The position numbers and the translations under genes were made by a program. This document shows, piece by piece, positions 1 through 8,315 of a stretch of 64,000 nucleotides of DNA; the stretch's first letter is position 1; each line of letters starts with the position of its first letter. Source of the DNA: JAQBVV01 sp965249205 (GTDB taxonomy: Bacteria; Acidobacteriota; Vicinamibacteria; Vicinamibacterales; UBA2999); assembly GCA_965249205.1 (NCBI GenBank), contig CBDFLL010000004.1:1-64000 (forward strand), in the 5' to 3' direction. Under the pieces are notes generated by a model. It saw only the letters and a program-made list of their open reading frames with translations. It was not told the DNA's origin and ran no database searches.

Positions 1-133
1 ACTGAGGCACAGCGGGGCGACATGCGGGATACGTGTGCCGACACCACTCGCGCGAGAGCGGACCTGGCATTTAGCCCGACCACCATGCTGGAAGAAGGGC
101 TCCGCGCCCAGTACGATTGGATGACGGCAGGAC

Positions 134-925
134 ATGACTGAACGCAGGTCCGTCGGAGGCTGGCGCATCGCCATCATGGCGGCACTGGCTGTCACCATGA
201 TGTCGTGCGCGCCGAGCCTCCAGACGCTTGTGCCACCCGATACCGCAGCTCCAGACCAGTTCCTGTGGGAACACGGCCTTGAATCGCTCGAAATGGGGCG
301 CTGGCTCGACGCGCGCACCTACTTCCAGCAGATCATCGACGGCTACCCCCAGAGCGAGTTCAGGCCTGACGCCAAACTGGGAGTCGGTGACTCATACCTC
401 GGCGAGGGCTCCGCGGAGTCGGGCGTGTTGGCCACAGCCGAATTCCAGGAGTTTCTGACGCTGTACCCAACGCACGCACGGGCTGACTACGCGCAGTACA
501 AGCTGGCGATGACCCACTTCGAACAAATGCGGGCGCCGGAACGCGATCAGACCGAGACCGGCGCCGCGCTCGTCGAGTTTGACGTGTTTTTTCAGAATTA
601 CCCGGACAGTCCCCTGACCGCCGAGGTCAGATCCAACTGGCGGGTCGCCCGCGATCGACTGAGCGAGGCATCATTTCGGGTCGGCCTGCACTACTTCCGT
701 ATTCAGTGGTATCCCGGCGCGATCGACCGGTTTCGCGAGGTGCTTCGCGACGACCCAGAGTTTACTGGCCGCGACCAGGTCTACTTCTATCTGGCGGAGT
801 CGCTCTCCCGAACCGATAAGAACGCTGAAGCGATTCCGTATTTCGAGCGGCTGCTGACGGAATTCGATAGCAGCGACCACCTCGATGATGCGCGGGATCG
901 GCTCGAAGCGCTGAAGAATCAGTAA
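134..925 (+). CDS. bamD: Outer membrane assembly lipoprotein BamD
   Basis: This 263-residue lipoprotein is the likely BamD subunit of the BAM complex, which folds beta-barrel proteins into the outer membrane from its periplasmic face. A hydrophobic N-terminus (about residues 12-24) leads to the lipidation cysteine Cys25 in the string TMMSC. The mature part is a series of TPR-like helical pairs with the usual spacing of aromatic and small residues (for example YFQQIIDGYPQSEF, YPTHARADYAQYKLA, FFQNYPDSPL, YFERLLTEFDSS). Length and layout match the family. The start at 134 has a weak AGGA just upstream; an internal ATG at 176 would also keep the lipobox. The following exported-protein gene begins 47 bp downstream on the same strand. 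Confidence 0.88.
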   Translation: MTERRSVGGWRIAIMAALAVTMMSCAPSLQTLVPPDTAAPDQFLWEHGLESLEMGRWLDARTYFQQIIDGYPQSEFRPDAKLGVGDSYLGEGSAESGVLATAEFQEFLTLYPTHARADYAQYKLAMTHFEQMRAPERDQTETGAALVEFDVFFQNYPDSPLTAEVRSNWRVARDRLSEASFRVGLHYFRIQWYPGAIDRFREVLRDDPEFTGRDQVYFYLAESLSRTDKNAEAIPYFERLLTEFDSSDHLDDARDRLEALKNQ

Positions 926-972
926 CTTATCGACTGGCGAGCCTGCGAGGGCGCGTCTGCGAGTAGCTGCCA

Positions 973-1788
973 ATGACCATCAATCACCGTATCGCCCGCC
1001 GTCGCCTCTTCGCATCGCTTGCGCGCCTGCGCATCACCGGACTTCTGGTCGCCGCCGTGGTGATGGCCACCGCGGGGGCACCGGTCCTCGCGCAACGCGC
1101 GCCAAGCCCTGTACCCACTGGACTCACGCCTGAGGTGCTTTCGCTGGCGTGCGCCCCCAGCGTGGCCTACCAGGTACCGCAAGTGCCGCTGCGCGTGACG
1201 GGCAGCCAGGAGTCTATTGTTCACTACACGTTCGCGCCGGGCGATCTGATTGTCATCAACGGCGGAACTGACAACGGAATCGAGGTCGGACAGGAGTACT
1301 TCACGCGGCGCGCGGTGCCCGTCGAACGCGAGGGCGTCGGCCGGAACAATCCAGCCACCACTCACACGTCAGGGTGGATCCGCGTCTACGCCGTGGACGA
1401 GGAGCTGTCGCTGGCGACGGTGACGTTTGGATGCGATTCGGTTGAACCGAATGACTATCTCGAACCGTTCGTGTTACCGGAGGCGCCTGAGGTCTCGATC
1501 CTCCGGCCGGAGGCACAACGCGATAACTACGGCCGTGTCATTACCGGCAGTGATAACCGCACGAGCTTCGGCCTCGGCGACTACTTCGTCGTCGATCGGG
1601 GTAGCAACCACGGCATCGCCGCTGGCGCGCAGTTCGTTCTCTACCGTGACAAGCTGGAGCCGGACACCTTTCTGGTTGAGCTTGGCGAAGCGGTCGCGGT
1701 GGAGGTCGAACCTGGGATCTCCACGCTACAGGTGACCGTCTCCCGCGACGCGGTCATGTCCGGCGACTACGTGGCGCTCAGAAAGTAG
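973..1788 (+). CDS. Exported protein with two GD/GI repeats, function unknown
   Basis: This 271-residue protein has a signal peptide: basic start, then a hydrophobic run around residues 20-38 ending in Ala-Leu-Ala-Gln-like cleavage residues. The mature region contains two related blocks. The first reads GDLIVINGGTDNGIEVGQEY and the second GDYFVVDRGSNHGIAAGAQF, each followed by an R-rich strand. This is the beta-barrel-like pattern seen in FlgT-C/LysM-neighbour modules of other envelope proteins, but I cannot assign a family. The gene follows bamD closely, so an envelope role is plausible. There is no catalytic motif. The start ATG at 973 lacks a good Shine-Dalgarno sequence. Confidence 0.7.
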   Translation: MTINHRIARRRLFASLARLRITGLLVAAVVMATAGAPVLAQRAPSPVPTGLTPEVLSLACAPSVAYQVPQVPLRVTGSQESIVHYTFAPGDLIVINGGTDNGIEVGQEYFTRRAVPVEREGVGRNNPATTHTSGWIRVYAVDEELSLATVTFGCDSVEPNDYLEPFVLPEAPEVSILRPEAQRDNYGRVITGSDNRTSFGLGDYFVVDRGSNHGIAAGAQFVLYRDKLEPDTFLVELGEAVAVEVEPGISTLQVTVSRDAVMSGDYVALRK

Positions 1789-1803
1789 CGCCCAGCCTCG
1801 GTC

Positions 1804-2064
1804 CTAGTCCTCTGGCATGCCGGGCGCATGTGACCGAGGAGCAACGCTGCCATGCGGGAGGCATAGAGCGCTTTTCGAGTAGCTTTGTGTTTCGGCATTG
1901 CGTCTACTCGAACGCCACACGGTCATGAAAAGCGCCTTCGCCGGCCGAATGCCTAACGCGTTTTCGATCGGATGTGACACCTCCTAGCCGCGCGAGGAAG
2001 TACCACATGCGAGCAATACGTACAGGCCGAAAACGCGCTAGCTGATTCGCAACCAGACCACTAG
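1804..2064. mobile_element. Miniature inverted-repeat element, family 1, copy 1
   Basis: A 261-bp non-coding element lies between the exported-protein gene and pgsA. Its right end is ATTCGCAACCAGACCACTAG (2045-2064), identical to the right end of the copy at 16369-16719; its left end CTAGTCCTCTGG is a weaker match to the same terminus. Inside are two long hairpins, one with arms around GCGCGTTTTCG/CGAAAACGCG and one around AGCGCTTTTC/GAAAAGCGCT. The interior matches the 16.4-kb copy in opposite orientation. No open reading frame is present. The CTAG at the right end supplies the TAG stop of pgsA. Confidence 0.75.
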
Positions 2065-2657
2065 CTGGCCTTCCTCGCAGGCACGACGCTGCGGTCCTCG
2101 GCGCGCGAGTTCAGCAACCTCTGGAGCCGGAAGCAATAGTCCACGGCTGAGGCCAGCGCCGTCAGCATTACCACCCAGAGTGCCACGTAGCCGATCGGCG
2201 CAAGCCAGGGTAGCGGGCCCCACCCAAGAATCAGCAGCAGGATCGCCGTCACCTGCGACGCCATCTTGATCTTGCCAAGCGGAGAGGCGGGCATCGTAAT
2301 TCCACGGGTATGCGCGAAGCTCCGAAGCCCGGTGATGGCAAACTCGCGCCCGATAATCAGCGCCACCATCCACGCCGGCGCCAGGTTCAATTGCACGAGC
2401 GAGACGAACGCCGCAGACGTCAGGAGTTTATCGGCGATCGGATCGAGCATCTGTCCGAGCCACGTGACCTGACGACGGCGTCGAGCCAGATATCCGTCGA
2501 GCCAATCCGTCAACGAGGCGATCGCGAAAATCGCCGCACCAACAAGTTCTTTCGGCACACCCAGGATCCGGCGCCCCTCGAACTCGGTCAGCAGCACGAC
2601 GACCAGGAGTGGTACGAGAAACATCCGCACCAGCGTCAGCGCGTTCGGCAAGTTCAT
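2061..2657 (-). CDS. pgsA: CDP-diacylglycerol--glycerol-3-phosphate 3-phosphatidyltransferase
   Basis: This 198-residue integral membrane enzyme makes phosphatidylglycerol phosphate from CDP-diacylglycerol and glycerol-3-phosphate. The start chosen gives the family-typical N-terminus MNLPNALTLVR; an in-frame ATG at 2678 would add seven residues. The CDP-alcohol transferase signature is complete: D-x2-DG-x2-AR followed by G-x3-D-x3-D (TDWLDGYLARRRRQ ... GQMLDPIADK). Several hydrophobic helices follow. The reading frame stays open far upstream of 2657, but that part overlaps the divergent nucleotidyltransferase and is not expected to be translated. The TAG stop sits in the terminal CTAG of the miniature element at 1804-2064. 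Confidence 0.9.
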   Translation of the reverse strand: MNLPNALTLVRMFLVPLLVVVLLTEFEGRRILGVPKELVGAAIFAIASLTDWLDGYLARRRRQVTWLGQMLDPIADKLLTSAAFVSLVQLNLAPAWMVALIIGREFAITGLRSFAHTRGITMPASPLGKIKMASQVTAILLLILGWGPLPWLAPIGYVALWVVMLTALASAVDYCFRLQRLLNSRAEDRSVVPARKAS

Positions 2658-2699
2658 CGAGGGGGCCAATTCTATCATCGAGTAAGATCGGTGGTTGTC

Positions 2700-3758
2700 A
2701 TGAAGGCCATCCTGTTGGCCGGGGGCAAGGGGACTCGCCTGCGGCCGCTTACGATTCACACCCCCAAACCGATCGTGCCGATCTTCAATCGGCCCTTTCT
2801 TCAGTATCAGATCGACCTCCTGCGACAAATTCCTGAAATCGACGAGGTCATTCTGAGTCTGAACTATCAACCGGGACGCATCGAAGAGATCCTCGGCGAC
2901 GGCACGACGCTGGGCATACCGCTCCGGTATGTCGTCGAACCCGAGCCGCTCGGCACAGGCGGCGCGGTGAAATACGCGGCTGGCAACGTGTCTGACCCGG
3001 TCGTTGTTTTCAACGGCGACGTGCTTACGCAGATCGATCTGGCCGCCGTCATCGCCCTCCACAGGGAGCGCAGGGCTCGGGCGACGATCGTGCTGACGCC
3101 AGTCGACAATCCTAGTGCCTACGGCCTCGTGGAAACCGACACCGACGGCAACGTCCAGCGCTTTCTTGAGAAGCCGGAGGCCGATCGCATCACGACCAAC
3201 CACATCAATGCGGGCATCTACGTACTCGAACCCGACACCTTTGAGCGGATGCCGAGCAATGAGCCCTGCTCGATCGAGCGAAGCTACTTTCCATCGCTGG
3301 TTGAGCGAGGTGAGACATTTGTGGCCTACATCTACGACGGCTACTGGATTGATATCGGCACGCCTGAGAAATACACCGATGTCCACCGCGACATCATGGA
3401 TGGGCGCTACGCGACGGCGCCGTTTCTGAACCTCCCTGCCCCGCGCGTGTCAGTGGCACCTGATGCGACGGTCGAGGACGGCGCAACGCTGGAGGGCCCG
3501 TGCTTCGTCGACGAGGGAGCCGTCGTGAAGTCCGGTGCGCGCGTCGGCCCTTATGCCGTGATCGGTCGGCGGACGCACGTCGAAGCGGGCGCGTCGATCG
3601 AGGGCTCGATTCTCTGGCCCCACTGCCGCGTGAACGGCGAGGCCTTAGTACGCGACGCCATCGTGGGACGGCACTGCCACATCGGGCACGGCGTCACCGT
3701 TGACGGCGGGACGGTGCTTGGCGATAGAACGACGCTGACTGACTACACCCGAGCCTGA
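2700..3758 (+). CDS. NDP-sugar pyrophosphorylase (mannose-1-phosphate guanylyltransferase-like)
   Basis: This 352-residue protein has an N-terminal nucleotidyltransferase domain (about 1-235) with the signature LAGGKGTRLRPLT near residue 5, a typical sugar-binding EKP motif (FLEKPE), and FNGDV for metal binding. A C-terminal left-handed beta-helix follows (about 245-350) with hexapeptide-like repeats (VAPDATVEDGATLEGP, VKSGARVGPYAVIG). This matches GDP-mannose or glucose-1-phosphate nucleotidyltransferases of the MPG1/GlmU-like group; the base and sugar cannot be fixed from sequence. It is divergent from pgsA with a 42-bp gap and ends 2 bp before a phosphomannomutase, which supports a role in GDP-mannose supply for polysaccharide or glycosylation. 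Confidence 0.85.
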   Translation: MKAILLAGGKGTRLRPLTIHTPKPIVPIFNRPFLQYQIDLLRQIPEIDEVILSLNYQPGRIEEILGDGTTLGIPLRYVVEPEPLGTGGAVKYAAGNVSDPVVVFNGDVLTQIDLAAVIALHRERRARATIVLTPVDNPSAYGLVETDTDGNVQRFLEKPEADRITTNHINAGIYVLEPDTFERMPSNEPCSIERSYFPSLVERGETFVAYIYDGYWIDIGTPEKYTDVHRDIMDGRYATAPFLNLPAPRVSVAPDATVEDGATLEGPCFVDEGAVVKSGARVGPYAVIGRRTHVEAGASIEGSILWPHCRVNGEALVRDAIVGRHCHIGHGVTVDGGTVLGDRTTLTDYTRA

Positions 3759-3760
3759 CA

Positions 3761-5116
3761 ATGAGTGTGAATCCAGAGATCTTCAAGGCCTACGACATCC
3801 GTGGCCTATATCCGAAAGAAATCGACGAAACCGTCGCACGACTGATTGGACGTGGGTTCGCTGCGTATTTGCAGACACCCACGATCGGTATGTCGCGCGA
3901 CATGCGGCTGTCCTCGCCGGCTCTAGCGGCGGCGTTTACCGACGGCGTGCGCGAACAGGGCACCGATGTCGTCGACTACGGGATGATGGGCACCGACATG
4001 TTGTACTTCGCGGTGATCCGCGATGGCCTTGGCGGCGGTGCGCAGATCACGGCCTCGCACAACCCGAAGCAATACAACGGCGTCAAGATGGTGCGAGCTG
4101 CCGCGCTACCACTGAGTGGCGACGCCGGCATCGGCGATATCCGCGACATGATCGCCGACAAGCGTCTGCCATCCGCGGCAACACGCCGTGGCTCGCTCAC
4201 AACCAGCGAGGTGGTGCCCGACTACTTGGACAAGGTGATGTCGTTCATCGATCCGTCGGTGATCAAACCTTTCTCGGTGGTGCTCGACGCCGGAAGCGGC
4301 ATGGCTGGTCTTACCGCGCCGCCCATCTTTGAACGGCTGCCCTGCAAGACGACGGCACTCTGCTGTGAGATCGACGGTAACTTTCCCAACCACGAGTCGA
4401 ATCCGCTCATCGAGGCGAACCGTCAGGACATCACCGCTGAGGTCATCCGTCAGCAAGCAGATATCGGCATCGCGTGGGACGGCGATGCGGACCGCTGCTT
4501 CTTCATCGACGGCAGCGGCGAATTCATCTCCGGCGACTTCGTGACCGCGCTGCTCGCTGAGGCCTTCCTCCTGAAGCATCCTGGCTCGACGATTGTGTAC
4601 GACCTGCGTGCGAGCCACGCCGTGAAGGACATCGTGGCCAAGTACAACGGCCGCGCGTTGATGAACAGGGTCGGCCACGCGTTTATCAAGAAACGCATGC
4701 GCGATGAGGACGCCATCTTCGGCGGCGAGGTCACCGGCCACTACTACTTCCGCGATTTCTACTACGCCGACAACGGGCTCATTCCAGCCCTGCTCATTCT
4801 CGAACTCATGTCGCGGAAGAATCAGTCCCTGCGGGAGCTGCTCCAGCCGTTTCGCGAGCGCTATTTCATTTCTGGAGAAATCAACACAAAGCTCGCGTCG
4901 ATGCAGGAAGTGCCGAAAAGGCTCGCAGCGATCGAGGCGCGCTACACGGACGCCACGTTGGCACATCTGGACGGCTTGTCGGTGGACTACCCCGACTGGC
5001 ACTTCAACGTACGGCCCTCCAACACCGAGCCACTGCTCCGCCTAAACCTCGAGGCCACGTCACCGGCAATGATGGAAACGAAGCGCGACGAGGTGGTGGC
5101 GCTTATTCGGAGCTAG
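3761..5116 (+). CDS. manB: Phosphomannomutase/phosphoglucomutase
   Basis: A 451-residue alpha-D-phosphohexomutase that interconverts hexose-6-phosphate and hexose-1-phosphate. The phosphoserine loop TASHNPKQYNG has the catalytic serine at residue 99, the metal-binding loop is DGDADR at 240-245, the sugar loop is GEVTGHYYF, and the phosphate-binding C-terminus is RPSNTEP. All four domains are present at normal length. It begins 2 bp after the nucleotidyltransferase, so the two form an operon that would turn mannose-6-phosphate into the activated nucleotide sugar. Substrate preference for mannose versus glucose is inferred from that neighbour. The symbol reflects the family rather than a proven orthologue. 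Confidence 0.88.
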   Translation: MSVNPEIFKAYDIRGLYPKEIDETVARLIGRGFAAYLQTPTIGMSRDMRLSSPALAAAFTDGVREQGTDVVDYGMMGTDMLYFAVIRDGLGGGAQITASHNPKQYNGVKMVRAAALPLSGDAGIGDIRDMIADKRLPSAATRRGSLTTSEVVPDYLDKVMSFIDPSVIKPFSVVLDAGSGMAGLTAPPIFERLPCKTTALCCEIDGNFPNHESNPLIEANRQDITAEVIRQQADIGIAWDGDADRCFFIDGSGEFISGDFVTALLAEAFLLKHPGSTIVYDLRASHAVKDIVAKYNGRALMNRVGHAFIKKRMRDEDAIFGGEVTGHYYFRDFYYADNGLIPALLILELMSRKNQSLRELLQPFRERYFISGEINTKLASMQEVPKRLAAIEARYTDATLAHLDGLSVDYPDWHFNVRPSNTEPLLRLNLEATSPAMMETKRDEVVALIRS

Positions 5117-5156
5117 CCTAGCCTACGCTACAATTTGTGGCGCGTGGCCGCCAGAC

Positions 5157-5230
5157 GCGGGCTTAGCATAGTGGTAATGCACTGGCTTCCCAAGCCAGCT
5201 AGACGGGTTCGATTCCCGTAGCCCGCTCCA
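5157..5230 (+). tRNA. tRNA-Gly (anticodon CCC)
   Basis: A complete cloverleaf can be drawn: acceptor GCGGGCT paired with AGCCCGC, D-arm with AGTGGTAAT, anticodon stem CTGGC/GCCAG around the loop TTCCCAA, and T-arm ACGGG-TTCGATT-CCCGT. The 3' CCA is encoded at 5228-5230. The 3' end is the left attachment site of the genomic island that follows, so the gene was regenerated on integration and should still work. Confidence 0.95.
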
Positions 5231-5259
5231 GTTAACCTGTTGCGGATCAAGGGGTTGTC
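5205..5259 (+). repeat. Left attachment site (attL) in the tRNA-Gly 3' end
   Basis: The first 30 bases (5205-5234, from the T-arm of tRNA-Gly through CCA plus GTTA) are identical to 13461-13490, and the similarity continues with few mismatches through the 3' tail of the integrase gene (to about 5285). The direct repeat marks the ends of an 8.3-kb tRNA-targeted island. Confidence 0.85.
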
Positions 5260-5262
5260 TTC

Positions 5263-5938
5263 TTAGCCCGCCGCCGTCTCCACAATGTCTCCACCTTCCG
5301 AGGGGACTCGGGGAGACTCCAGCAGACGAATCGCCGAGTCCACCGCTGCCTGAGTCAGGTGCATATACCGCTGCGTAGTCGTCAGATCTTGGTGTCCGGC
5401 CAATTCCTGAATCGCACGCCCCGCTGCCCCTCGCATCGCAAGATGCGAACAGAACGTGTGCCGTAGGATGTGAACCCCGCTGACTGTGGCCCCCGCCTTC
5501 CTTGCCGCTCGCCGAACATGATCACCAACCATGTCCTGCGTCAGCGCTGACCCATCAGCTCTGCTGATCACGCGCTGGCTCTTCAGGTGACGATGCTCCC
5601 GAAGCGCTGCTTTGAGTCGAGCAGTCATCGGCACATGCCGCAACCGACCTCCCTTCGGAACATCGACATGGCCGTGCCACTCCGATCGCTGGATGCTGGC
5701 CTGTAGTGAAATCCACATCACCCCATTCCAGCCCGATCATTTCACCGCAGCGGAGCCCCGCTTCGGCGCCCAAGAGCACTATCAGGTAGGGCACTGGCCC
5801 CGACGTCTTCGCGGCAGCAAGAAGTCGTTCGTAATCATCGAAGTCGTAGAATCCCATGGAGGTCATGTCTTCCCAGTCGATCGCGGAGGCGCCGGCGAGC
5901 GTGTAGCTCCCGAGCACCCCCCCTTCAGCTGACCGCAT
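5263..5938 (-). pseudogene. Tyrosine recombinase (integrase), frameshifted and N-truncated
   Basis: Two overlapping minus-strand frames encode consecutive parts of one integrase. The upstream part (about 5938-5720) contains the first catalytic arginine in AGLRCGEMIGLEW. The downstream part (about 5720-5263) contains the catalytic lysine region VPKGGRLRHV, HILRHTFCSH, the second histidine in LAGHQD, and the nucleophile in TTTQRYMH. A frame change near 5700-5720 separates them. The N-terminal SAM-like DNA-binding domain is missing: the protein begins only a few residues before FYDFDDYERLLAAAK. It lies directly beside attL and reads toward the tRNA, the standard position for an island integrase. 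The island should therefore no longer be able to excise itself. Confidence 0.85.
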
Positions 5939-6158
5939 AGACCCTGGGCTGATCCCCGGAGTCGTTGTGGACCCAGAACACGTCCGGATTGGTGCGGCTG
6001 TGGGACAATCCCGAGACCTCGCCCAGACTGGCGGGAAGCAACGCCACCTCGGTGCCTGCGGTGAAGGAAGCCGCCGTCGCGAACGTCGAAGCGACCAACA
6101 GCGCAGCGACGACAGCGACGACCCCGATGACCGCGGTGGCGAATATCCACCGGATCAT
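5925..6158 (-). pseudogene. Truncated exported protein fragment (beta-propeller-like N-terminus)
   Basis: This 77-residue frame starts with a clear signal/anchor segment (MIRWIFATAVIGVVAVVAAL) and continues with the pattern EVSGLSHSRTNPDVFWVHNDSGDQPRVYAV. That pattern is typical of the N-terminus of exported propeller or esterase-like proteins several hundred residues long. It stops abruptly next to a run of seven G residues and runs into the truncated integrase, so the rest of the gene has been lost. Its ATG overlaps the stop of the upstream amidohydrolase gene (ATGA at 6155-6158), which shows that the two were translationally coupled. Confidence 0.55.
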
Positions 6159-7864
6159 GGCGTTGTCCCCATGGTGGACACTCCGGCGTCACCACCGTGA
6201 ACGATGCGGCCGCCGACCATCGTCAGAACCGTTCTGATGTCCTTGATCTCGTCAGCCGGCACCGTGAGATAGTCGCGATCCAGGACCACCAGATCGGCCA
6301 GCTTGCCGGACTGGATCGCGCCGAGGTCGTTCTCCCGAAACACGAAGTAGGCGTTCTTGCGTGTATGCGCGATCAATGCCTCCTCGCGGCTGATCGTGTG
6401 GTCGATGACGGTCCTGCCGCTCGGCATCTTGCCGGTGACGGCGAAGTACAACGTCGTCATCGGCAGGTACTGGTTGGCCGCGCTCCCGTCGCTGCCGAGA
6501 CCCCAGGTGATGCCGCTGCGCTGCACGACCGCGAACGGCGACAGATCGCCGGCAGCATCCTGACCGAACTTCTCGTGCATGATCGCCCCGTTGATGACAC
6601 CCCATGGATGCATCGCGGCATACATGCCGAGCTTCTTCATGCGCTCCAGCTGCGCGGCGTTGACCTGATTGAGGTGCGCCAACACCCAGCGCAGGTTTCT
6701 GACCGGATACACCGCGTTCACGGCTTCGATCTGGTCGAGGAAGGCATCTATGGTGTTGGTGAGGTTGGCGTGCACGTGTAACGGCAGCCCCGCCTCCGCA
6801 ACGGCCATCGCCATGCGACGCCATTGCTCCAGCTGATTCGGCGGCGGATTCGATTCGGTCGCGAACATCGGGTCGTGAAGTGGCCGGTACACACTTTCGC
6901 CGAACGTGACCGCGTCGATGTACGCGTCGCCCTGAAAGAGCTTCACGTTCGCGATCGCTTGCACAGATCCGTCGACTTGCGCCGGCGTCGCTGCGGCGGG
7001 GCCGTCGATGCAGAACACGCGGATGTTGAGCTCGTCCCGGGCCCGCCATCGGCGGAAGATCTCCAGCGCGTCGTCGTTGCACCCGGCCACGCCGAATGCC
7101 GTGAGGCCGGCGCGGTTCATCGCGCTCACGAGTGCCCGGCTACTGGCCTCGAGCCGCTCCGGCGCGACGCGCGGCAACCTGGCAGCCACCGGACGCGTCG
7201 CAGCGATGTCCCCTCGGATCACACCGGTCGGCCGGCCGGCCCCGTCGCGCATGATCGATCCTTCGACGAAATCCTGAGGGTCCGGCGCGCCGGCGCGAAT
7301 GTCCCAAGCGTCCAGCGCACGGCTGTTCAGAAACACCTGGTAGTACGATTCCTGTAGCGCCACCGGATTGTCCGGCGCGATCCGATCCAGCTCTTCGCGC
7401 GTGAACGGCCGCGGGTCGTCCGCAAACTGCGCGGTCGTCCAGCCGCCGATGTTGAACACCCACTGACCGGGGCCGACAGCCGCCGCGCGGGCGCGCAGCA
7501 TCTCGACGGCCTGCTCGCGGGAGTACACGCCGTCCCAGCGGAGCTCGATCGGCCACGTGGCGGCCACGCGGAGCAGATGCATATGGTTGTCGATGAGTCC
7601 GGGGATGACGGCTCGTCCCTGAAGGTCGATCGTGCGGGTGTCCGGACCCGCCAGTCGAGCGATGTCCTGATCGGTGCCAACGGCCACGATGCGATCGCCG
7701 CGAATCGCAACGGCCCGAGCGATCGTAGAGCGGTCGTCGACGGTGATGATCTTTCCGTTCGACAGGATCAGGTCGGCGGTGAACTCCTGCGCTCGCAGAA
7801 CCGGGAGCATGGCCGCAATCGCCAGCAGGCCGGCCATCGCCACGTTCCGTCTTCGTCGTGTCAT
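6155..7864 (-). CDS. Exported amidohydrolase, YtcJ-like
   Basis: A 569-residue member of the amidohydrolase_3 group of metal-dependent hydrolases. It has a signal peptide (residues 1-25, RRRR then a hydrophobic run ending LRAQ). The N-terminal beta-sandwich motif is LILSNGKIITVD, and the metal-binding HMH sits at residues 94-96 in IPGLIDNHMHLL. Later barrel motifs include LPLHVHANL, VLAHLNQ, GLGSDGSAAN and the C-terminal KLADLVVLDRDYL. Family members hydrolyse amide or related bonds in small molecules; the substrate is unknown. It is island cargo, coupled by ATGA to the truncated gene at 5925-6158. Upstream on the same strand are a coiled-coil protein and a heme-containing regulatory-domain protein. 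Confidence 0.85.
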   Translation of the reverse strand: MTRRRRNVAMAGLLAIAAMLPVLRAQEFTADLILSNGKIITVDDRSTIARAVAIRGDRIVAVGTDQDIARLAGPDTRTIDLQGRAVIPGLIDNHMHLLRVAATWPIELRWDGVYSREQAVEMLRARAAAVGPGQWVFNIGGWTTAQFADDPRPFTREELDRIAPDNPVALQESYYQVFLNSRALDAWDIRAGAPDPQDFVEGSIMRDGAGRPTGVIRGDIAATRPVAARLPRVAPERLEASSRALVSAMNRAGLTAFGVAGCNDDALEIFRRWRARDELNIRVFCIDGPAAATPAQVDGSVQAIANVKLFQGDAYIDAVTFGESVYRPLHDPMFATESNPPPNQLEQWRRMAMAVAEAGLPLHVHANLTNTIDAFLDQIEAVNAVYPVRNLRWVLAHLNQVNAAQLERMKKLGMYAAMHPWGVINGAIMHEKFGQDAAGDLSPFAVVQRSGITWGLGSDGSAANQYLPMTTLYFAVTGKMPSGRTVIDHTISREEALIAHTRKNAYFVFRENDLGAIQSGKLADLVVLDRDYLTVPADEIKDIRTVLTMVGGRIVHGGDAGVSTMGTTP

Positions 7865-7906
7865 GTCCGACTACCTGATCTCGAAGGAGTTCGGGGGGGC
7901 CTGCTA

Positions 7907-8233
7907 TCAAATCGTACGGTTCCGGACGACTCGAGTCAAGGCGATCGTGCGAAGAAACCGGTCATCGTCATGTTCTGGATGACGAGGGTGTCCGGTGGGG
8001 CATTCACCATGGGTCTCCTCCCGCTTGGCCTTGAATCGTTTGAGCCGTCCGATGGCCTCCCGCTCCCGCTCTTCGAGGGCCATTTCGATCCGGGCAATCT
8101 GCCGCTCGAGGCCCTGGATCAGGACTCGCTCCAGCGCGTTGATCCGCCGCGAGGCCTCCTGCTCGCGGGACCTGAGCCTGGCGAGTGTCGCCAGCTCGTC
8201 GTCCGCCTCGAACCTGCGAGAGCGGGACGCCAT
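7907..8233 (-). CDS. Small coiled-coil protein, hypothetical
   Basis: A 108-residue frame. Residues 8-70 form a highly charged amphipathic helix (LATLARLRSREQEASRRINALE, then IARIEMALEEREREAIGRLKRF), consistent with a coiled coil. The tail is short and His/Asp-rich (HPRHPEHDDD). Third codon positions are mostly G or C, as in the true genes around it, which favours real coding. There is no signal peptide or known motif. It lies between two larger island genes on the same strand. I do not recognise the family, and translation is not certain. Confidence 0.4.
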   Translation of the reverse strand: MASRSRRFEADDELATLARLRSREQEASRRINALERVLIQGLERQIARIEMALEEREREAIGRLKRFKAKREETHGECPTGHPRHPEHDDDRFLRTIALTRVVRNRTI

Positions 8234-8315
8234 GCTCCGTTCGTGCCCGCCCGGCGGCTGCTTTACCAGGAACAGCCGACGGCTTCCGTGGCGCGTCGGG
8301 TGGCCCGCAGGCCGC

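Noticed and set aside
2310..2699. Upstream extension of the NDP-sugar pyrophosphorylase frame over pgsA
   Set aside because: The extension is antisense to pgsA. The family start MKAILLAGGKG at 2700 is clear.
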